Source: Gyromitra esculenta | Taxonomy: Eukaryota; Ascomycota; Pezizomycetes; Pezizales; Discinaceae | Assembly (NCBI GenBank): GCA_038503075.1 | Contig: JBCAML010000019.1 | Location: 186,001-250,000, forward strand | DNA length: 64,000 nucleotides | Reading direction: 5' to 3' | Shown: one piece after another, positions 11,065-22,880 of the stretch | Position numbering within the stretch: position 1 is the first letter of the stretch | How the letters are laid out: every line of letters starts with the position of its first letter | The notes under the pieces: generated by a model | What the model was told of the DNA's origin: nothing | Database searches by the model: none | The model's input: only the letters and a program-made list of their open reading frames with translations | Translations under genes and position numbers: made by a program

Positions 11065-12549
11065 TACCCCGAGAAAGCTGAAGTCCTACAACATGTATGT
11101 GGAGTATTATATTTAGCACTACGTGTCATCTCTCCTCAAGTGACCTAAGCGAAGCAGCTATGCAGGCTGTTTCTGAATTAGGCTGCAAAAGAGCCTCATT
11201 TCCGCTCACCACTCCGGTTTTACTGTGATATCTTCTTAAGCTACACTGAGTAGGGAGAGGTTTTAAAGATAGGCAAACTAAATATATATAGCATACGGCA
11301 AAAAAAAAAATCGGAAAATTAAGGCTCACAAGCAAGAACCCGGAACGGACCCTGCTTCTGGAATGTTTATCGGGAGCTCGGAAGTGACCCGAATCCTCAA
11401 CATTTTATCTCTTGACGTTTTACTGTACAGCTAGCTGTACGCTGTAGGATATAGCGGTGTGTGCTCAACTGAGAGATAGCGGTTTCTTCGGTGTTAAACC
11501 CCTGTTTGTTGACACACAATTTCATCTCGATCCAAAAAAATTGTATCTGGGCCGCAGATCACTTCGTTTATCCGAGGTTTACGATAAGGTATTTAGAAGG
11601 AAAATACCTAGGCTAGGGTACGGCAATACCTTAGCGGTACCAAACAGGGCTACGCAATGAAAGAAATTCATAGATCGGCTGGATGCACGAAATACACATT
11701 AGTGCTCAACCCCAATTCATATTTGACTAGGATACTACGGTACTTGTCTTGATAGTTGATTGCGAATAAATTCGAACGTTGTTGGGGGTTTAGGGAAAAT
11801 GTCTTCCGGAGAACGTCCCAAATGCCCAGATAGCAAATCTTACTAGCTACTTAAGACGTATTTAATGTTAGCCTCGATAATGATGTGCACAGCTGTGTAA
11901 GAAAACCAGTGGCTGTCTCGCTAGTGAGGTAGGGTGTCGAGATTTTTCTTATTACGAAATTGAAGTTGTTGCCACATACTCTATTAGTCAGTTGAACCGT
12001 AATGGTGATCTGTAATACAACTCAACCGATACACTAGCACAGCTGCGACTATATTACTTAATGACTTTTGCTAACTATAGAGTTACGTTTTTACTTCTTA
12101 TGCGTCCCCCCGTAACTGCTGTGGTTGACTAATTATTTTTTTTCGGGTGTTGATCAATAGATATTTCTAAACTAGGTCGGTTACAAATTTCCCTAGGCCA
12201 AACAAAAACTTCTTAGAGTACTCGGGGAAGCTTAAGGTATTTTGTGTCCGCGCACGCAAGTGGCACGTAGGGTATTCTAACCAGCCGCAGCCAAAAAGCT
12301 GAAATTTACTTTACCCTCCGATAGACCAAGGCCCTCTAGCAGCTTCCATGTTCGGGTACTAAACGCCTGCCTTAATAGCAAGCCGGATGCGCTAGGATAT
12401 CGGAAGCTGTGATTAACGTGATCGCCATAGAGGTTCTCTTGCAATTGCTAAAATAACTACCGTGTGCTTCCGCAAAACTCAGGAGAAAATCATTCGATTA
12501 TCGTCCTATTATCGCGCAGTTCCAGTATATGATTAGCGCTCTACGCGTA

Positions 12550-12762
12550 CTGTATTTTCTCGCAAATAACGAAAACAACTAGACTAAACCTGCAGGAGAG
12601 AATGATAATATTGACTAAATTCTAACTTCCTAGGCCAGACTTAAACTCCCTCATATTCAGTCACTGATTACAGCTGTTCCCTAAAATCCGTTCAGCCAAT
12701 CTGAAAGTAAACATCATCCTGTATACGTATGCCTAGTCCGGCCGCTTTGCGAGAAGATACGG
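12550..12762. mobile_element. Decayed MITE, CCGTAT family
   Basis: 213 bp. The right TIR reads inward CCGTATCTTCTCGCAAAGCG. The left is CTGTATTTTCTCGCAAATAA, with mostly C-to-T and G-to-A changes. TA on both sides. Confidence 0.72.
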
Positions 12763-13323
12763 TATTGCATACTATTTTTTTTCTTTCTAATATGTTGTAT
12801 AAAGATTGTCCATTCCCACTTACCAGTTCCTCTTCAATCAGGTTTCCGTTCATGCTCATCAGCGAGGAATAGGCTCGAGTTTACACTATACCACTCCATC
12901 ACCTATTACAAAACCTTACCACCCATTTTCACTATGAAAGCACTCTGATTCGTTTCTCTCTGTCATTATGCCTTCTCTCAAAGCCGTTAATATCCCCAAA
13001 CTAAGTCCATTGGATCCAAGAACGTCGAACCCACAATCAACTTGACGTTCTTCGGTCCACTAATTTTATTGATGTTGGATGCATCAGAGCTTTTATGGAA
13101 GGTAGTGCGGCAGAGGAAATGGCTCGGAGTCCCTTTGTGCTAAAAATGGGATAAGGATGGTAGGTAATGGAGCGGTTTAGTGATTACCAAGTTTATTTCT
13201 TGTTGATGGGCGAGAAAGGAAACCTGACTACGAGATGGATATTCTGAATGGGTAATGCGGCGGTATTTCTTGGCGTTACTTAATAGGGAAGAGTGATATT
13301 CATCATTGTTGTACTTGGGCTGC

Positions 13324-13393
13324 AATTAAAAACTCGAAATTGGTCGTCACTGCCAATGATATGATCTAACCGACCAATTTCGATTTTTTAATA
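13324..13393. repeat. Short perfect-stem hairpin
   Basis: Two arms of about 22 bp (ACTCGAAATTGGTCG and its complement) with T/A-rich ends are separated by about 22 nt. It may be a tiny MITE relic or a structural element. No gene adjoins it. Confidence 0.6.
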
Positions 13394-14670
13394 GCATCCA
13401 AATTATAAGGGGTTTTTTTGTTTCGTATCGATTGAGGGATTGATTCATTTTTTCTTCTTCATTTTTCTATCACTGTCTTTACGTTTTATCTAGTTATCTT
13501 CTCTTATTTAATGCAAAGCCATAGACATTTTTTGTAACTTTCTCAATTGTGTAACAGTCCTCGAGCGACTACATGTAGCTATGCTATAGAGAGTATCGTT
13601 ATTCTTATAGAGTGGCATGGTATCTGTTCTGGTTGGGTACCTTTTTTTCAGTGGGAAAGCATCTCTTGGCAGTATTAAATACTGTGATTCTCTTACGACG
13701 GCTTGGCTTTATCTAATATGTGTACCTTGACCCGCGGCCGTGACTATATTTTAAGAAGCCTATAGCCAGATTGTTATGTAATAGGATTTGGATCTTCTTT
13801 AATAGCTGTTACGTTAGGGTTAGGGCTGAGTCACGAGCTATCCAAACTCAAATTCAACCTCTCTAATACATGTAGCTTTGAGAAAATAACGCCTCCAGTA
13901 CAGCCGTCAAAGTTCACCAAAATGCATGGATTGAGGCTGAAAGCTCCGGAAGATGCTGTATATCCCTCCTTACTGTACTACGTTTTAAAATATATGGCAA
14001 AGTATCAGAATAGAACAAAAAGGTAGATGTATAATTGTCTGAATTGATGCGGAACTAACTATGGGAAAGGTCGCGTATCTAAACCCGATAAGAGATATAA
14101 AAAGAACATTGTAACCCCAGTAAAAGTTCCTCCGAAATAAAACATTCTGACGAACATAGATAGAAGATCCTTCGACAAGTAATAGAATTCCTCCGTTACT
14201 ACCCGATATTCCGCGACGGTCATACTATTCCTTCGCATTGTACAAAATATGAGATGTCACATTATGAAACGAACTAAACAGGATAACTGTGAAAGCACAC
14301 TTATTCCAACACTACGACTGTGCCTCAAACCCCCTTACTGCCTCTTCATCACATATTTGAAATAACGAGTGTATCTTGGGAGACGTTGACAATGTTAAGT
14401 CTTCTAATTCGAATTGAAGTAGGTAGCATCATTGATACTGATTTCCATCCCAAAAGCAGATTTGTACGACAGGACGCATGGTGGACCAAGAATACAGCCC
14501 CTGCGTACTTAGGTAACACGGCCAAGCTTCGACAAGCTTTAAGCTCGCTAAAGGTGCAGCTATAAAGCAAGGCTGAGGCTGTACCGTGTTGCCTAGGACC
14601 GCGAGAATTCGGTATCGCGAGAATTAGCACCCTGATTGGCCAAATCTGTTTGAGGCGTTGGGTAGTACAG

Positions 14671-14678
14671 TATATATA
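14671..14678 (+). promoter_or_regulatory. TATA box of the second F-box/ankyrin gene
   Basis: TATATATA lies 98 bp before the ATG at 14769. An in-frame ATG at 14658 lies upstream of this box, which is why I start the gene at 14769. Confidence 0.55.
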
Positions 14679-14768
14679 CCACTAGCTAATCCCACCAGCT
14701 GGCTCTCTCGCATCCTAAGTTCCACCAACGTTCACCGCACTACCAGCCAATCCAATTTCCTCAAAGCC

Positions 14769-16133
14769 ATGTTTCGCCAGATCCGTCGACCTCCCGTTGT
14801 CCTGCGAACCTCACTTCTCAGTCTCCCGAACGAGCTTCTTTTACACATTGCTTCCTACACCACTTTCGGGGATCTCAAGTGTCTCGCTCTTGCCAACAGA
14901 CGCCTACAACAGCTCCTAACGAAATGTCTGTACGATCTAAAATTCACCTACGGAGATGTAACGCTAGCCAAGCTCCTTTTGAAAGCTTTTAATGCGGGAC
15001 ACGAGGGAGTTGTGAGATATTTGCTCGAAAGAGGGGTTAGCATGATGGCCGCGTCGCCATACACCGAAGATACTGCACTCCATATAGCTGCTAGAGGAGG
15101 TAATGTGAATATGGTAAAATTATATATGGAACAGGAGGGTGCAGAAAAGGCTGCACGGGCTTGGGGGAAATACGGGGTAACACCACTACACATTGCAGCC
15201 CGACAAGGTCACGTGGAGGTTCTCAGAGCGATGCTAGAGAAGGGAGTTGATCTTGGTCGCTGGGCTGTGCATGCCAGCGGGGGTAGCATCAACACTCGTG
15301 TGACGCCACTTCACGAAGCCGCTGCTTGGGGACAGGAGGCGGCGATAGCAGTGTTGCTGGAATATGGAGCGGAGATAGACTCTAGGACAGAAGATTTTCG
15401 CGGAAGTACCCCGCTCCATTGGGCGGTCGAGAATCTCAGCTATCAGGTCTTATGGAACAAGCGGAGTCCTGTACCTGCCATCAAAACACTCTTGGCAAAC
15501 GGTGCAGACCCAAAACTGACCGATTTCAGCGGAAGTACCGCGCTTCATATCCTGTCGACGAACGGAAAGCTCCGAACAATACGCGAATCCCCGTATCGCA
15601 GAGTAAGATTTGGAAGATCCGAAAAAGGCCCTCCGATTTCATTTCGAGGAGATTCACGGTTAAAAACTTCGCATAGAGAAGTTGTAACGCTCTTGCTTGG
15701 TAGCGGCGCCGACATTAATGCTCGAGATGGGGCCGGAAAAACTCCGCTTCACCACGCAGCCCAATATCCAGAGTTGTATATTATCCGCCAGCTGCTCGAC
15801 CTGGGAGCCGATGTAAACGCAAGACTACCCACAACTTTAGAAACGCCACTTATTCTTACCTTATCAGCATCATTCGCACACACTGATATTGTTGAAAAGA
15901 GAAAAGCGGTTACGGCACAATTGAAGAGGGGTGCGGATATCAATATCAAGGATATCCATGGGCGGACTGCACTGAGTATTGCAGAAAGTCAATATTCGCT
16001 CGGCTCCAAGTACAGGAAATTATTCAGGATTGTGCAGCGATCTGCAGCGACAGGAGATTTTATTCCTCGGGTTTGCCGCCGGGGAAGAGATTCTTGGGAA
16101 GCGTTCTGGATTCGTGGTGAACGTCGGAGTTAA
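14769..16133 (+). CDS. F-box/ankyrin repeat protein
   Basis: Single exon, 454 aa from MFRQIRRPP. A good F-box lies at residues about 16-55 (LLSLPNELLLHIASYTTFGD, then LKCLALANRRLQQLL). It is followed by about eight ankyrin repeats (DTALHIAARGG, VTPLHIAARQG, VTPLHEAAAWG, STPLHWAVENL, STALHILSTNG, KTPLHHAAQYP). One repeat is interrupted at residues about 266-300 by an Arg-rich insertion (PYRRVRFGR). A comparable basic insertion occurs in the relative at 29841-31196. A role as SCF substrate receptor is inference from the domains. A decayed relative lies 1.1 kb downstream. Confidence 0.88.
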   Translation: MFRQIRRPPVVLRTSLLSLPNELLLHIASYTTFGDLKCLALANRRLQQLLTKCLYDLKFTYGDVTLAKLLLKAFNAGHEGVVRYLLERGVSMMAASPYTEDTALHIAARGGNVNMVKLYMEQEGAEKAARAWGKYGVTPLHIAARQGHVEVLRAMLEKGVDLGRWAVHASGGSINTRVTPLHEAAAWGQEAAIAVLLEYGAEIDSRTEDFRGSTPLHWAVENLSYQVLWNKRSPVPAIKTLLANGADPKLTDFSGSTALHILSTNGKLRTIRESPYRRVRFGRSEKGPPISFRGDSRLKTSHREVVTLLLGSGADINARDGAGKTPLHHAAQYPELYIIRQLLDLGADVNARLPTTLETPLILTLSASFAHTDIVEKRKAVTAQLKRGADINIKDIHGRTALSIAESQYSLGSKYRKLFRIVQRSAATGDFIPRVCRRGRDSWEAFWIRGERRS

Positions 16134-16576
16134 TTATAAGAAGAGACTGACAAAGGCCATAATGAGCAAAGATTCCCTATTTTAGGACTCCTGTAGTGTT
16201 TACGGCGAGGTATGTCTTTTTTGAACGCAATATAGCCTGCGATATTATCAAGCCATTAAGTACCTTAATTTTCATGGGTTTGATGCGGTTTTTTTATTGG
16301 ATTTTTTCTCTTTTTCTGAGCTCGAATCCCTCTAGATAGGCAATCTGTATATCCCGGAAGCCTTGAGGCTGTGCCTAACCCCTGAGTCTTGGATCAGACC
16401 AGAACCCCGAAGCTTAAGGGCAGATAAAATACGATGAATAACGACTAAGATATTACTTTACAAGGGAAACGAGGGTAGAAGCGAGAGATGTCAGGATGAA
16501 GCTTATACCAAATTGTTAATTGTCTGAATGGGATTTGGGGAGAATCAAATATTAAACTAAGGTATAGGCGGGAACT
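16134..16576. other. Intergenic, nothing recognised
   Basis: 3' flank of the F-box/ankyrin gene. I see no open frame with coding character and no repeat that I can pair with another place in the window. Confidence 0.5.
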
Positions 16577-16703
16577 TTTGTTGATATATGGTATATATCC
16601 ATAGGCTTCTTAGTGTTTCATTAGCACGTCATTCTTCGGGATACCGATATCGATTCGGTCAATAGCCTCGCCTGCTAATGGAGGTTGCTCGGGCCGATCT
16701 ATT
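16577..16703. repeat. Dispersed repeat, uninterrupted copy
   Basis: About 125 bp matching, in reverse orientation, 37800-37911 plus 38541-38556 with mostly transition differences. Shared words include ACCGATATCG, AATGGAGGTTGCTCGGGCCG and CATTAGCACGTCATT. At the 38-kb copy the repeat is split by a transposon; here it is unsplit. Confidence 0.8.
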
Positions 16704-17203
16704 CGGCGCCCAAAGAGCCCCCATAAACCTGTTTATATATGACTCCATAGGGAGTATATATATGGGACCCACGCCCGTTCTTCTATTCTCATCTTCTCAT
16801 CTGTACTTTACTCGAGACAGAATATCATATATCTATCCATTTATTCGACAACCTTTCTGGACGGTGACTCGAGTGACACACTGTGATACTAGCCACGGGT
16901 TTACCTGAAATCTTTGAATGAGCAATAGGCAATTATGTGAAGCAGCAAAATATTATTTTTCGCACTTCAGGATTTACATACGTTTTTCTCCTTTGGCCTT
17001 CCAGCACCCACACACTCTAGTTTTCCCGTTTAAGCTGTTTCGCTGTAGCAGAAAATAGGCAAGGGTACCCGAAAAAAGGTATACATAGAGCTAGCTAAGG
17101 CTGGGGGCACAGCATATATGCTAACATCACCGACACGGTTTTCTCTCTCGTCCAAAGGTTCATCCGGGATCATCTATCGCATTATCAGTCCATCGCCCAG
17201 TCC

Positions 17204-17530
17204 GTGTTTCGCCAGATATATCGTATTTCCACTACTCGCTTTTTTTCGCGGTGAAATTTCTACACTATCCCGTTCTCCCATTTCACAAATGGGATTATCC
17301 TCATCATCGCTTCCTACCTCGATCCCAAAGCTCTCGGGCGTCTCGTCCTAGCTAATCGCTATCTAGGATGGCTCTCCACAGAGTGTCTGTACGATCGTCT
17401 TGTTACCGAACCATGGCCGTGATTCTTCGGGAAAGGGGTATGCAAATGTTGTGAGACGCTTGATTGACAGAGGGGTTAAAACGGCAATCGCCTATACTGT
17501 GTATGGACAAACGTATGCGCGCTCTCGAGC
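17204..17530 (+). pseudogene. Dead F-box/ankyrin gene fragment
   Basis: The sequence aligns by eye with the start of the gene at 14769. TTTCGCCAGATA matches its TTTCGCCAGATC, but the start codon is GTG instead of ATG. An F-box follows (IILIIASYLDPKALGRLVLA, then TECLYD), and then a stop and frame change near 17420. A single ankyrin-like helix (YANVVRRLIDRGV) follows in another frame before homology ends around 17530. So it lost its start codon, its frame and most of its repeats. Confidence 0.8.
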
Positions 17531-18258
17531 TAGCAACCAAATAACATTTCAAAACTGGAAATGGTCTCTTTAGTCAGGTAGCAGTGTTTTTTTTCCCCTT
17601 TCCCCCCTTTCTTTAGCTAGATCCTCAGTTCTTAACCATCAAATTCATCTTGGCACTGGCATCGTATCTGCAGTTGTACATGCGTGTATGGAGTTTTTGA
17701 TTTATCCGAATCCTAACTTGCTATTGACGGTGAACAAGAACAGGTCTTGCAAGTGAGCGGAGTGGGAGAACGGCGTTGGAGGTTAGGGCCAAGCCAAGTG
17801 ATGATCATGAGGTCAGATGAAGTATGCTAGGAGCGAAACACGCTAGAATCTAGACCGTTCACATTGTCATGCGAATTCTTAAGCATGTACTATGGCCATC
17901 TTCTGTAGGGAGGGGTCAAGAAGCACAACTCAAAACACCCTAGGCTGTTTTTCCCCTGCTAAATTCTGTCGCAATATCTCAACATCATGATTTAGAGACC
18001 ACGACCAAATATGCCTTAGTACAGACCAAGGAACCGATCCCTGCCGAGTAAGATAATCTAAATATATTTGGAGGGATTTAGAAACCACTGATTAAGAAGA
18101 ATACTACTCAAGGTATTTGCGGGGGGGACCGCTCTCCCGTTGAACGTTACCGCGTGCCTCAACCCTCATCATCCCATTCCATCACATTGGCAGAAATTAG
18201 AAGGCTACTAGAAGGGATACTCGGCTCATTTCTAGCATCAGGAAGAGTAATTACCATA
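17531..18258. other. Intergenic, nothing recognised
   Basis: No open frame with coding character and no pairable repeat are seen. Confidence 0.45.
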
Positions 18259-18392
18259 GTCTACTCGTATTCTCATGACATTTTTAAAACGGGCCAGGCC
18301 CGCATATCATACAGACTGCCCTGAACCTACCTACTTTATATGGGATGCAGAGGTAGCCCGTTTTAAAAACGTCATGAGAATACGAGTAGATA
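18259..18392. mobile_element. Inverted-repeat element (MITE-like)
   Basis: Arms of about 35 bp (TCTACTCGTATTCTCATGAC, then TTTTTAAAACGGGC) are repeated in inverse at 18356-18391 with one mismatch, around a spacer of about 60 bp. The TIR is unlike the other families here. TACC flanks it loosely on both sides, so the target duplication is unclear. Confidence 0.75.
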
Positions 18393-19457
18393 CCGCTATT
18401 GCCACCGCCTAAATCAATTTCGCCCTAATGGCATAGGTTGGCGAATGGCTGGAGATCAATAGATTGCTAGCAATGGAAACACGCAATTCCGATAACATAC
18501 CAAACCCCCAAAACCCAAAAGAATCCACGTTTGACACCGAGAACGGACACCCATATGCGGGCGCCATTAATACAATACCCTGCTGAACGGTTGGGGTGGG
18601 ATGCGGTATGTTTTATGTAGATGAAAAATGTCTCAACTCCGAGCGCTCGTGTTGAGGTGCAGGCTGGTATATTGAAATTTTCCAGCCCGGGGTCGTTTGG
18701 CTGGCCCAACATACAGTGGTGGTCGTCCGGTGAGACGATAGTTGCAACGTAACACCCAGAAATATAAGCAGTTTATCCATACACGCAACAAAGTTCAGAT
18801 ATAGAAATAAGATAAATAGGTAGAAATACAGAAAGCATACCTTTATTTTTGTGTGTTTTCTGAACTCTGTTATGAGCATGGAGAAACTACCCATATTGTT
18901 AGTATGTGGTTTTGTTGCTGTACACGCCTCATTACACGACCACCACTGTACAGCATTCAAGGCTTCTTGATACTCAGTTCTAAATTTCTTTTTTATACTG
19001 TGCTTCACTGAGCAGATTCCTTGGCCCTCCAATCGCCTTTTTAGACACCGCATAAAAGCCATGAGCTTGGGGGGGGAGGCATGAAAAACCCGAACATGCA
19101 AGTGCGAGTTGACCAATCAATCCATCGATGTGCCAGGCAAGGGCGAATCATAAACCATTACTAGCAAAAGTTATGTTCAGGTTCTTCATGCCTGCCCCGA
19201 GTATTTCTCGGGTACCGTTATCAGCTACAGCTATGTGCTGCTCTTACGGTAGGCCGACAGACTTCGGTCCCATTTCCAACCCACCAGTAGCCAATTCCAT
19301 CCCCGGTCCGACCGGAATCAAATCCGAGAACTCAGAGAAACAAGCATCACACAGATGCCGACGTGCGAAGTGGGGAAGCGCATACCGTCACTTGGATGGG
19401 AATACTTCCTATAAGTCAGGAACCCGAGAAGACTGCTGCAGCCACCCAGCACGTATG
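18393..19457. other. No supported gene
   Basis: A 167-codon minus-strand frame (18613-19116) exists, but it has no recognisable domain, a run of hydrophobic low-complexity sequence and no splice context. I do not call it. Confidence 0.45.
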
Positions 19458-19699
19458 TATACTCGGGTGTAAGAGAAATTCTGACGACAGGTAGCAGTGC
19501 AGCTCTTCTCTTGATGGACTTAGACTCATTTGTATTCTATACTTTTTCTGATTAACTCAGTTTGACGTTTGGTAAATGGCATTCGTGATTTCTCAGGCAT
19601 TTATATCAGGCCCCTTGAAGAATCGTGGAGGAGAAGAAAAATCGATACCTCTTGCTTGAACCGCCATCTGTCGTCAGACTTTCCCTCACACCCCAGTAC
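19458..19699. mobile_element. MITE, GTACTCGGGTGTG family
   Basis: About 242 bp. The left end reads TACTCGGGTGTAAGAGAAAT then CTGACGACAGGTAGCAGTGC. The right complement reads TACTGGGGTGTGAGGGAAAG then TCTGACGACAGATGGCGG. Same family as 48958-49204 and 8050-8283. No coding capacity. Confidence 0.75.
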
Positions 19700-21935
19700 A
19701 GGGCGGGGACACTCTAATATCTACTCCTTGCTAGCAAAGGAAAGTTCTCTGCATAGTGATTGAATGTAGATAACACACCGCATAAAATATTACGTTACCT
19801 GGGCCTGAGGCTGAAAACGCGAGCTTGAGTCTAAGCTAGACCCTTTTCGCATCGACTCCGCTTACCAGATGTATGGTCTTACTGCATTCGGATGTAGTGT
19901 CGGGGATGTGGGTTGGCAACTAGTGGTAACCTTGAAATAATGTGAGACCTGTACCGTCTTCATACCCCTGCCCCTAGCACGGTCCGGTTCGCAGTGCGCA
20001 GTTTCGCGATACTCGCTAAATGCCTTATCGCCAAGTCTACACTGTAAATTGCCGAAAGGGAAACGAAAAAACAGCTAGTGCGAAAACGTAAAATCATATC
20101 GTATCACTCGTATATGATATGTGATGCGATTCGAGTGAGAGTCAGGTTCCTGATATGCGTGTGGGCGTGTAAATTGGCACCGGGGGAATCAGGTTCCAGA
20201 AGATCCAAATAAGGTTCGAAGATGGTTCCGGAAGGATGACTTTCTCAGCTCAATAGGTAGCACATGCCTGGGGTTTCCCTAAGGGTAATGACACTTGTGG
20301 GGGCGGTGAGAAGAAAGTGCAGGTTGTCAAGGAGAAAGAAGACAAGCTGCCCAAGCTAAAAGCCATTCACTTCCAGATCTAGACAGCAGTGTTTACAGCG
20401 GTGTGTTACAGCCTTGGTCTCTCTCTACGCTAACCTGTTATTGCAAGAATGCCAATTGCAAGATGACGGACCTCTCGACCGCATCACAAGACAGGTGCCG
20501 GATTCGTAGAAGAAGGACATAATTGAGGTGTGGGCGTGCGCATGTGATCTGGTCCCTCAAGTAGGTATTAAACGGTGGGCTTGCCCGCGGGGAGAGCTTG
20601 ATAGTGAAATCTGCCAGAAGAGTGCTGGAGATCTAGGTTTCACTTAGAAAGTTCAAGCAGTGAGTATAATGTCTCCCATGTTTATTTACCTTAATAGATA
20701 TAACGATTAGGACCTCGCCATCTAGAGGAAGAGCCTAACCCTTAGCGTGGAAACCACATCTCCACCTTGGCAAAGTTAGTGCAAACAAACAGGCGCTTGG
20801 CGTGCGTTGTTGCCTGTTAAGTGTCAAGGCCAAAGGAGGAGGGGGAGTCACAATTAGTCCGTGCGCCGAGAGTGCGAACCTGTGATCTTAGCTCGTCTTT
20901 TTATATGAAGTCCTTAGAACGTCGTCCGTCTAACTTACCCTCACCTCTGCGTGCTTGGAGACTTCGTGTTCCTAGGTTTTTTTTTCGCAACTCATTCCCC
21001 TACCAACCTCCTGGTCTTATTTATACTATGCCCCTCCCTTGGGATATCCTACTGTCGTCTAATGGGAACCATCGCTGATTCGGGGAAACTCCATCGCCCT
21101 ACTTTTACTCAGATCCAGTGCCAACTTCCCACAATGCTGAGAAGCACAACAGAGCGTTTCTCCTACTATTGGCCTCTAATGGGCATAGTTTCACGAGTGG
21201 TTGCTTGTCCCCCATAGTGCCATTTCGTGCTGGGCACCAAAAAACCGACCACTGGCAGTCCTCAACCATCAGTCTCTAACCATTCACCATCTCACATCAA
21301 CTCGAGTATCTAGCACTTGTTACCTATGGATCTATAAAACCAAAAACTTATCAAATACGTTCGACACGTTTTGTTTTGTTTTGTTTCTCCGAGTTGCTCA
21401 GGCAGGGTGTGTGAGAGGATGGGGAGCTGCGCACGATGTGATAGAAAACATGCGGCTGCTTTAATGTCAGATTCTATCATGTCTGGCGTTATATGATTCA
21501 TGGTTTATCGACAGATTATCGCTGCAAAACTTCCTGCAAACGAGCCAAGATAGTCAAAAGATCGAATTTTTGTCATATTGCGGTGCTGATGCCTTGTGTT
21601 CCGTAGAAAAAAACACGAGGCGCCAAGCTGAATGATGTAGGATTTGGCGATCGACTTACACAATGGCTTATCGGTCGTACCCTCGCTTGTCCACCAGACT
21701 AACAACCTTTTATTTTGGAAACGGAGAGGAAGAAAAAGAGAGCTGCGGCCTGTGACTCTGACGACCTGCTGGTTACGTTTACTCTTCATTCGGGTTAGTG
21801 GTCTGTGAATGGGAGATGATTCATTTTTTTCGGGAGACTGATGAAATTGCGCCCGCTCTCAGACATCGATATCGACCAGAAAACTGGCAACACGCACGCA
21901 CGCCTTAACCTATAGAACCGCTTGAAAGACCTTCA
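19700..21935. other. Intergenic, no supported gene
   Basis: Several 60-95 codon frames show no domain character. A TTTTG pentamer run sits near 21363-21387. The end of this stretch is the upstream region of the TPR gene. Confidence 0.5.
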
Positions 21936-22880
21936 ATGAGGACGAGGGGGTTACATCAGGGTAGCCTCTTCGAAGTTGCCAAATGTCTGAAAAGGCAAGG
22001 AGAGCATGACTACGCGTTGGAATGCCGTCGCCAGGCTTGGGACAATAAATCGGTCTGGAACGGGCTTCCGTATACTTTGAAAATTATGGACATTGCGAAT
22101 ATTTACTTTGGACAATATACATACGACAAGGCGCTACCATTTTATGAATGGGCATTGTATAGGATGGTGAATTCGAAGGCTGGGGAGCATCATCCTGATA
22201 CCTTGGCTATCGTACACAACATCGGCGTTATCCACTCCCGGGAAGGGCGATACGAGGAAGCATTGGAATGGTTTCAGTGGGCCCTCACTGGGAGAACGGA
22301 GAAGCTGGGGGTTGAGCACGAAGCTACTTGTTGCACCATTAACGAAATGAAAACTATTGATTCAAAGCAGAGATCTATTACATCCTCTGACGAACCCACA
22401 ACTATGAGAGAGAGGACATTAGAGGAAGAGCACCCAGATTCTCTGAGCCCTATCAACGAGTCAACTGATGAATCCCAAAACGATACCCTAGATTCTACCG
22501 AACCTGAATCAAAACTCGAGCCGATTGAAGATATTCCTGCCTCCAGGTTATGCTCACATCCGTCCTATACCGTTGGACAGTGCCGGAAAGAAATTGAGCG
22601 CCGTGCTAAAGCTGTGGAAGAGAAGCTCGACCCGAAACTACTTAAGAAACTACGGGGGGACAAAATGTGGTCCCTAATCGAAGCGGAGGATTCACCTTTT
22701 ACCGACGAGGATATTGCTGTTGAACAACTGCGCCGGGACTATGATTATGAAGAACCCAAAGACAAAGACAAAGACCTTACAAAACAATATTCGTATACAA
22801 CTATGCCCGGATATAAGGAAGTCACGTGTCATGCTACAGAGGGCGAATGCTCTGATTATGATGACTGGGAGGTAAACTGA
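21936..22880 (+). CDS. TPR repeat protein with acidic C-terminus
   Basis: The 314-aa single-exon frame carries about three tetratricopeptide repeats at residues 8-115. The first is SLFEVAKCLKRQGEHDYALE, the next IANIYFGQYTYDKALPFYEW, and the third HPDTLAIVHNIGVIHSREGR then YEEALEWFQWAL, in the kinesin-light-chain style common in fungal STAND proteins. After residue about 130 it turns acidic, Ser/Glu/Asp-rich and probably disordered. A charged helix (CRKEIERRAKAVEEK) and an acidic end follow. It may be a stand-alone TPR adaptor or the tail of a former NB-ARC/NACHT-TPR receptor; no NTPase motif lies upstream. A GTAAAC at 22872 could start a further intron, so the C-terminus is not certain. Confidence 0.7.
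   Translation: MRTRGLHQGSLFEVAKCLKRQGEHDYALECRRQAWDNKSVWNGLPYTLKIMDIANIYFGQYTYDKALPFYEWALYRMVNSKAGEHHPDTLAIVHNIGVIHSREGRYEEALEWFQWALTGRTEKLGVEHEATCCTINEMKTIDSKQRSITSSDEPTTMRERTLEEEHPDSLSPINESTDESQNDTLDSTEPESKLEPIEDIPASRLCSHPSYTVGQCRKEIERRAKAVEEKLDPKLLKKLRGDKMWSLIEAEDSPFTDEDIAVEQLRRDYDYEEPKDKDKDLTKQYSYTTMPGYKEVTCHATEGECSDYDDWEVN

Larger units (their letters stand above)
9858..14660. other. Gene-free, MITE-rich stretch
   Basis: No frame here has protein-like content or family motifs. At least four TA-flanked MITEs (10064, 10605, 10858, 12550) and a hairpin (13324) account for part of it. The stretch looks AT-rich compared with the genes around it, as expected for decayed transposon DNA. A short frame near 12933 starts like a signal peptide but has early stops and is not called. 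Confidence 0.55.

Noticed and set aside
12933..13100. Frame starting like a signal peptide (MKAL then stop)
   Set aside because: Stops appear after four codons and again soon after. It is too degraded to call even as a pseudogene of a known family.
13811..13828. GTTAGGGTTAGGG, telomere-like
   Set aside because: Only about two units occur here and again near 33031. This is too short for an interstitial telomere tract.
18613..19116. 167-codon minus-strand frame
   Set aside because: There is no recognisable family, and it holds a low-complexity hydrophobic run and a G-run.
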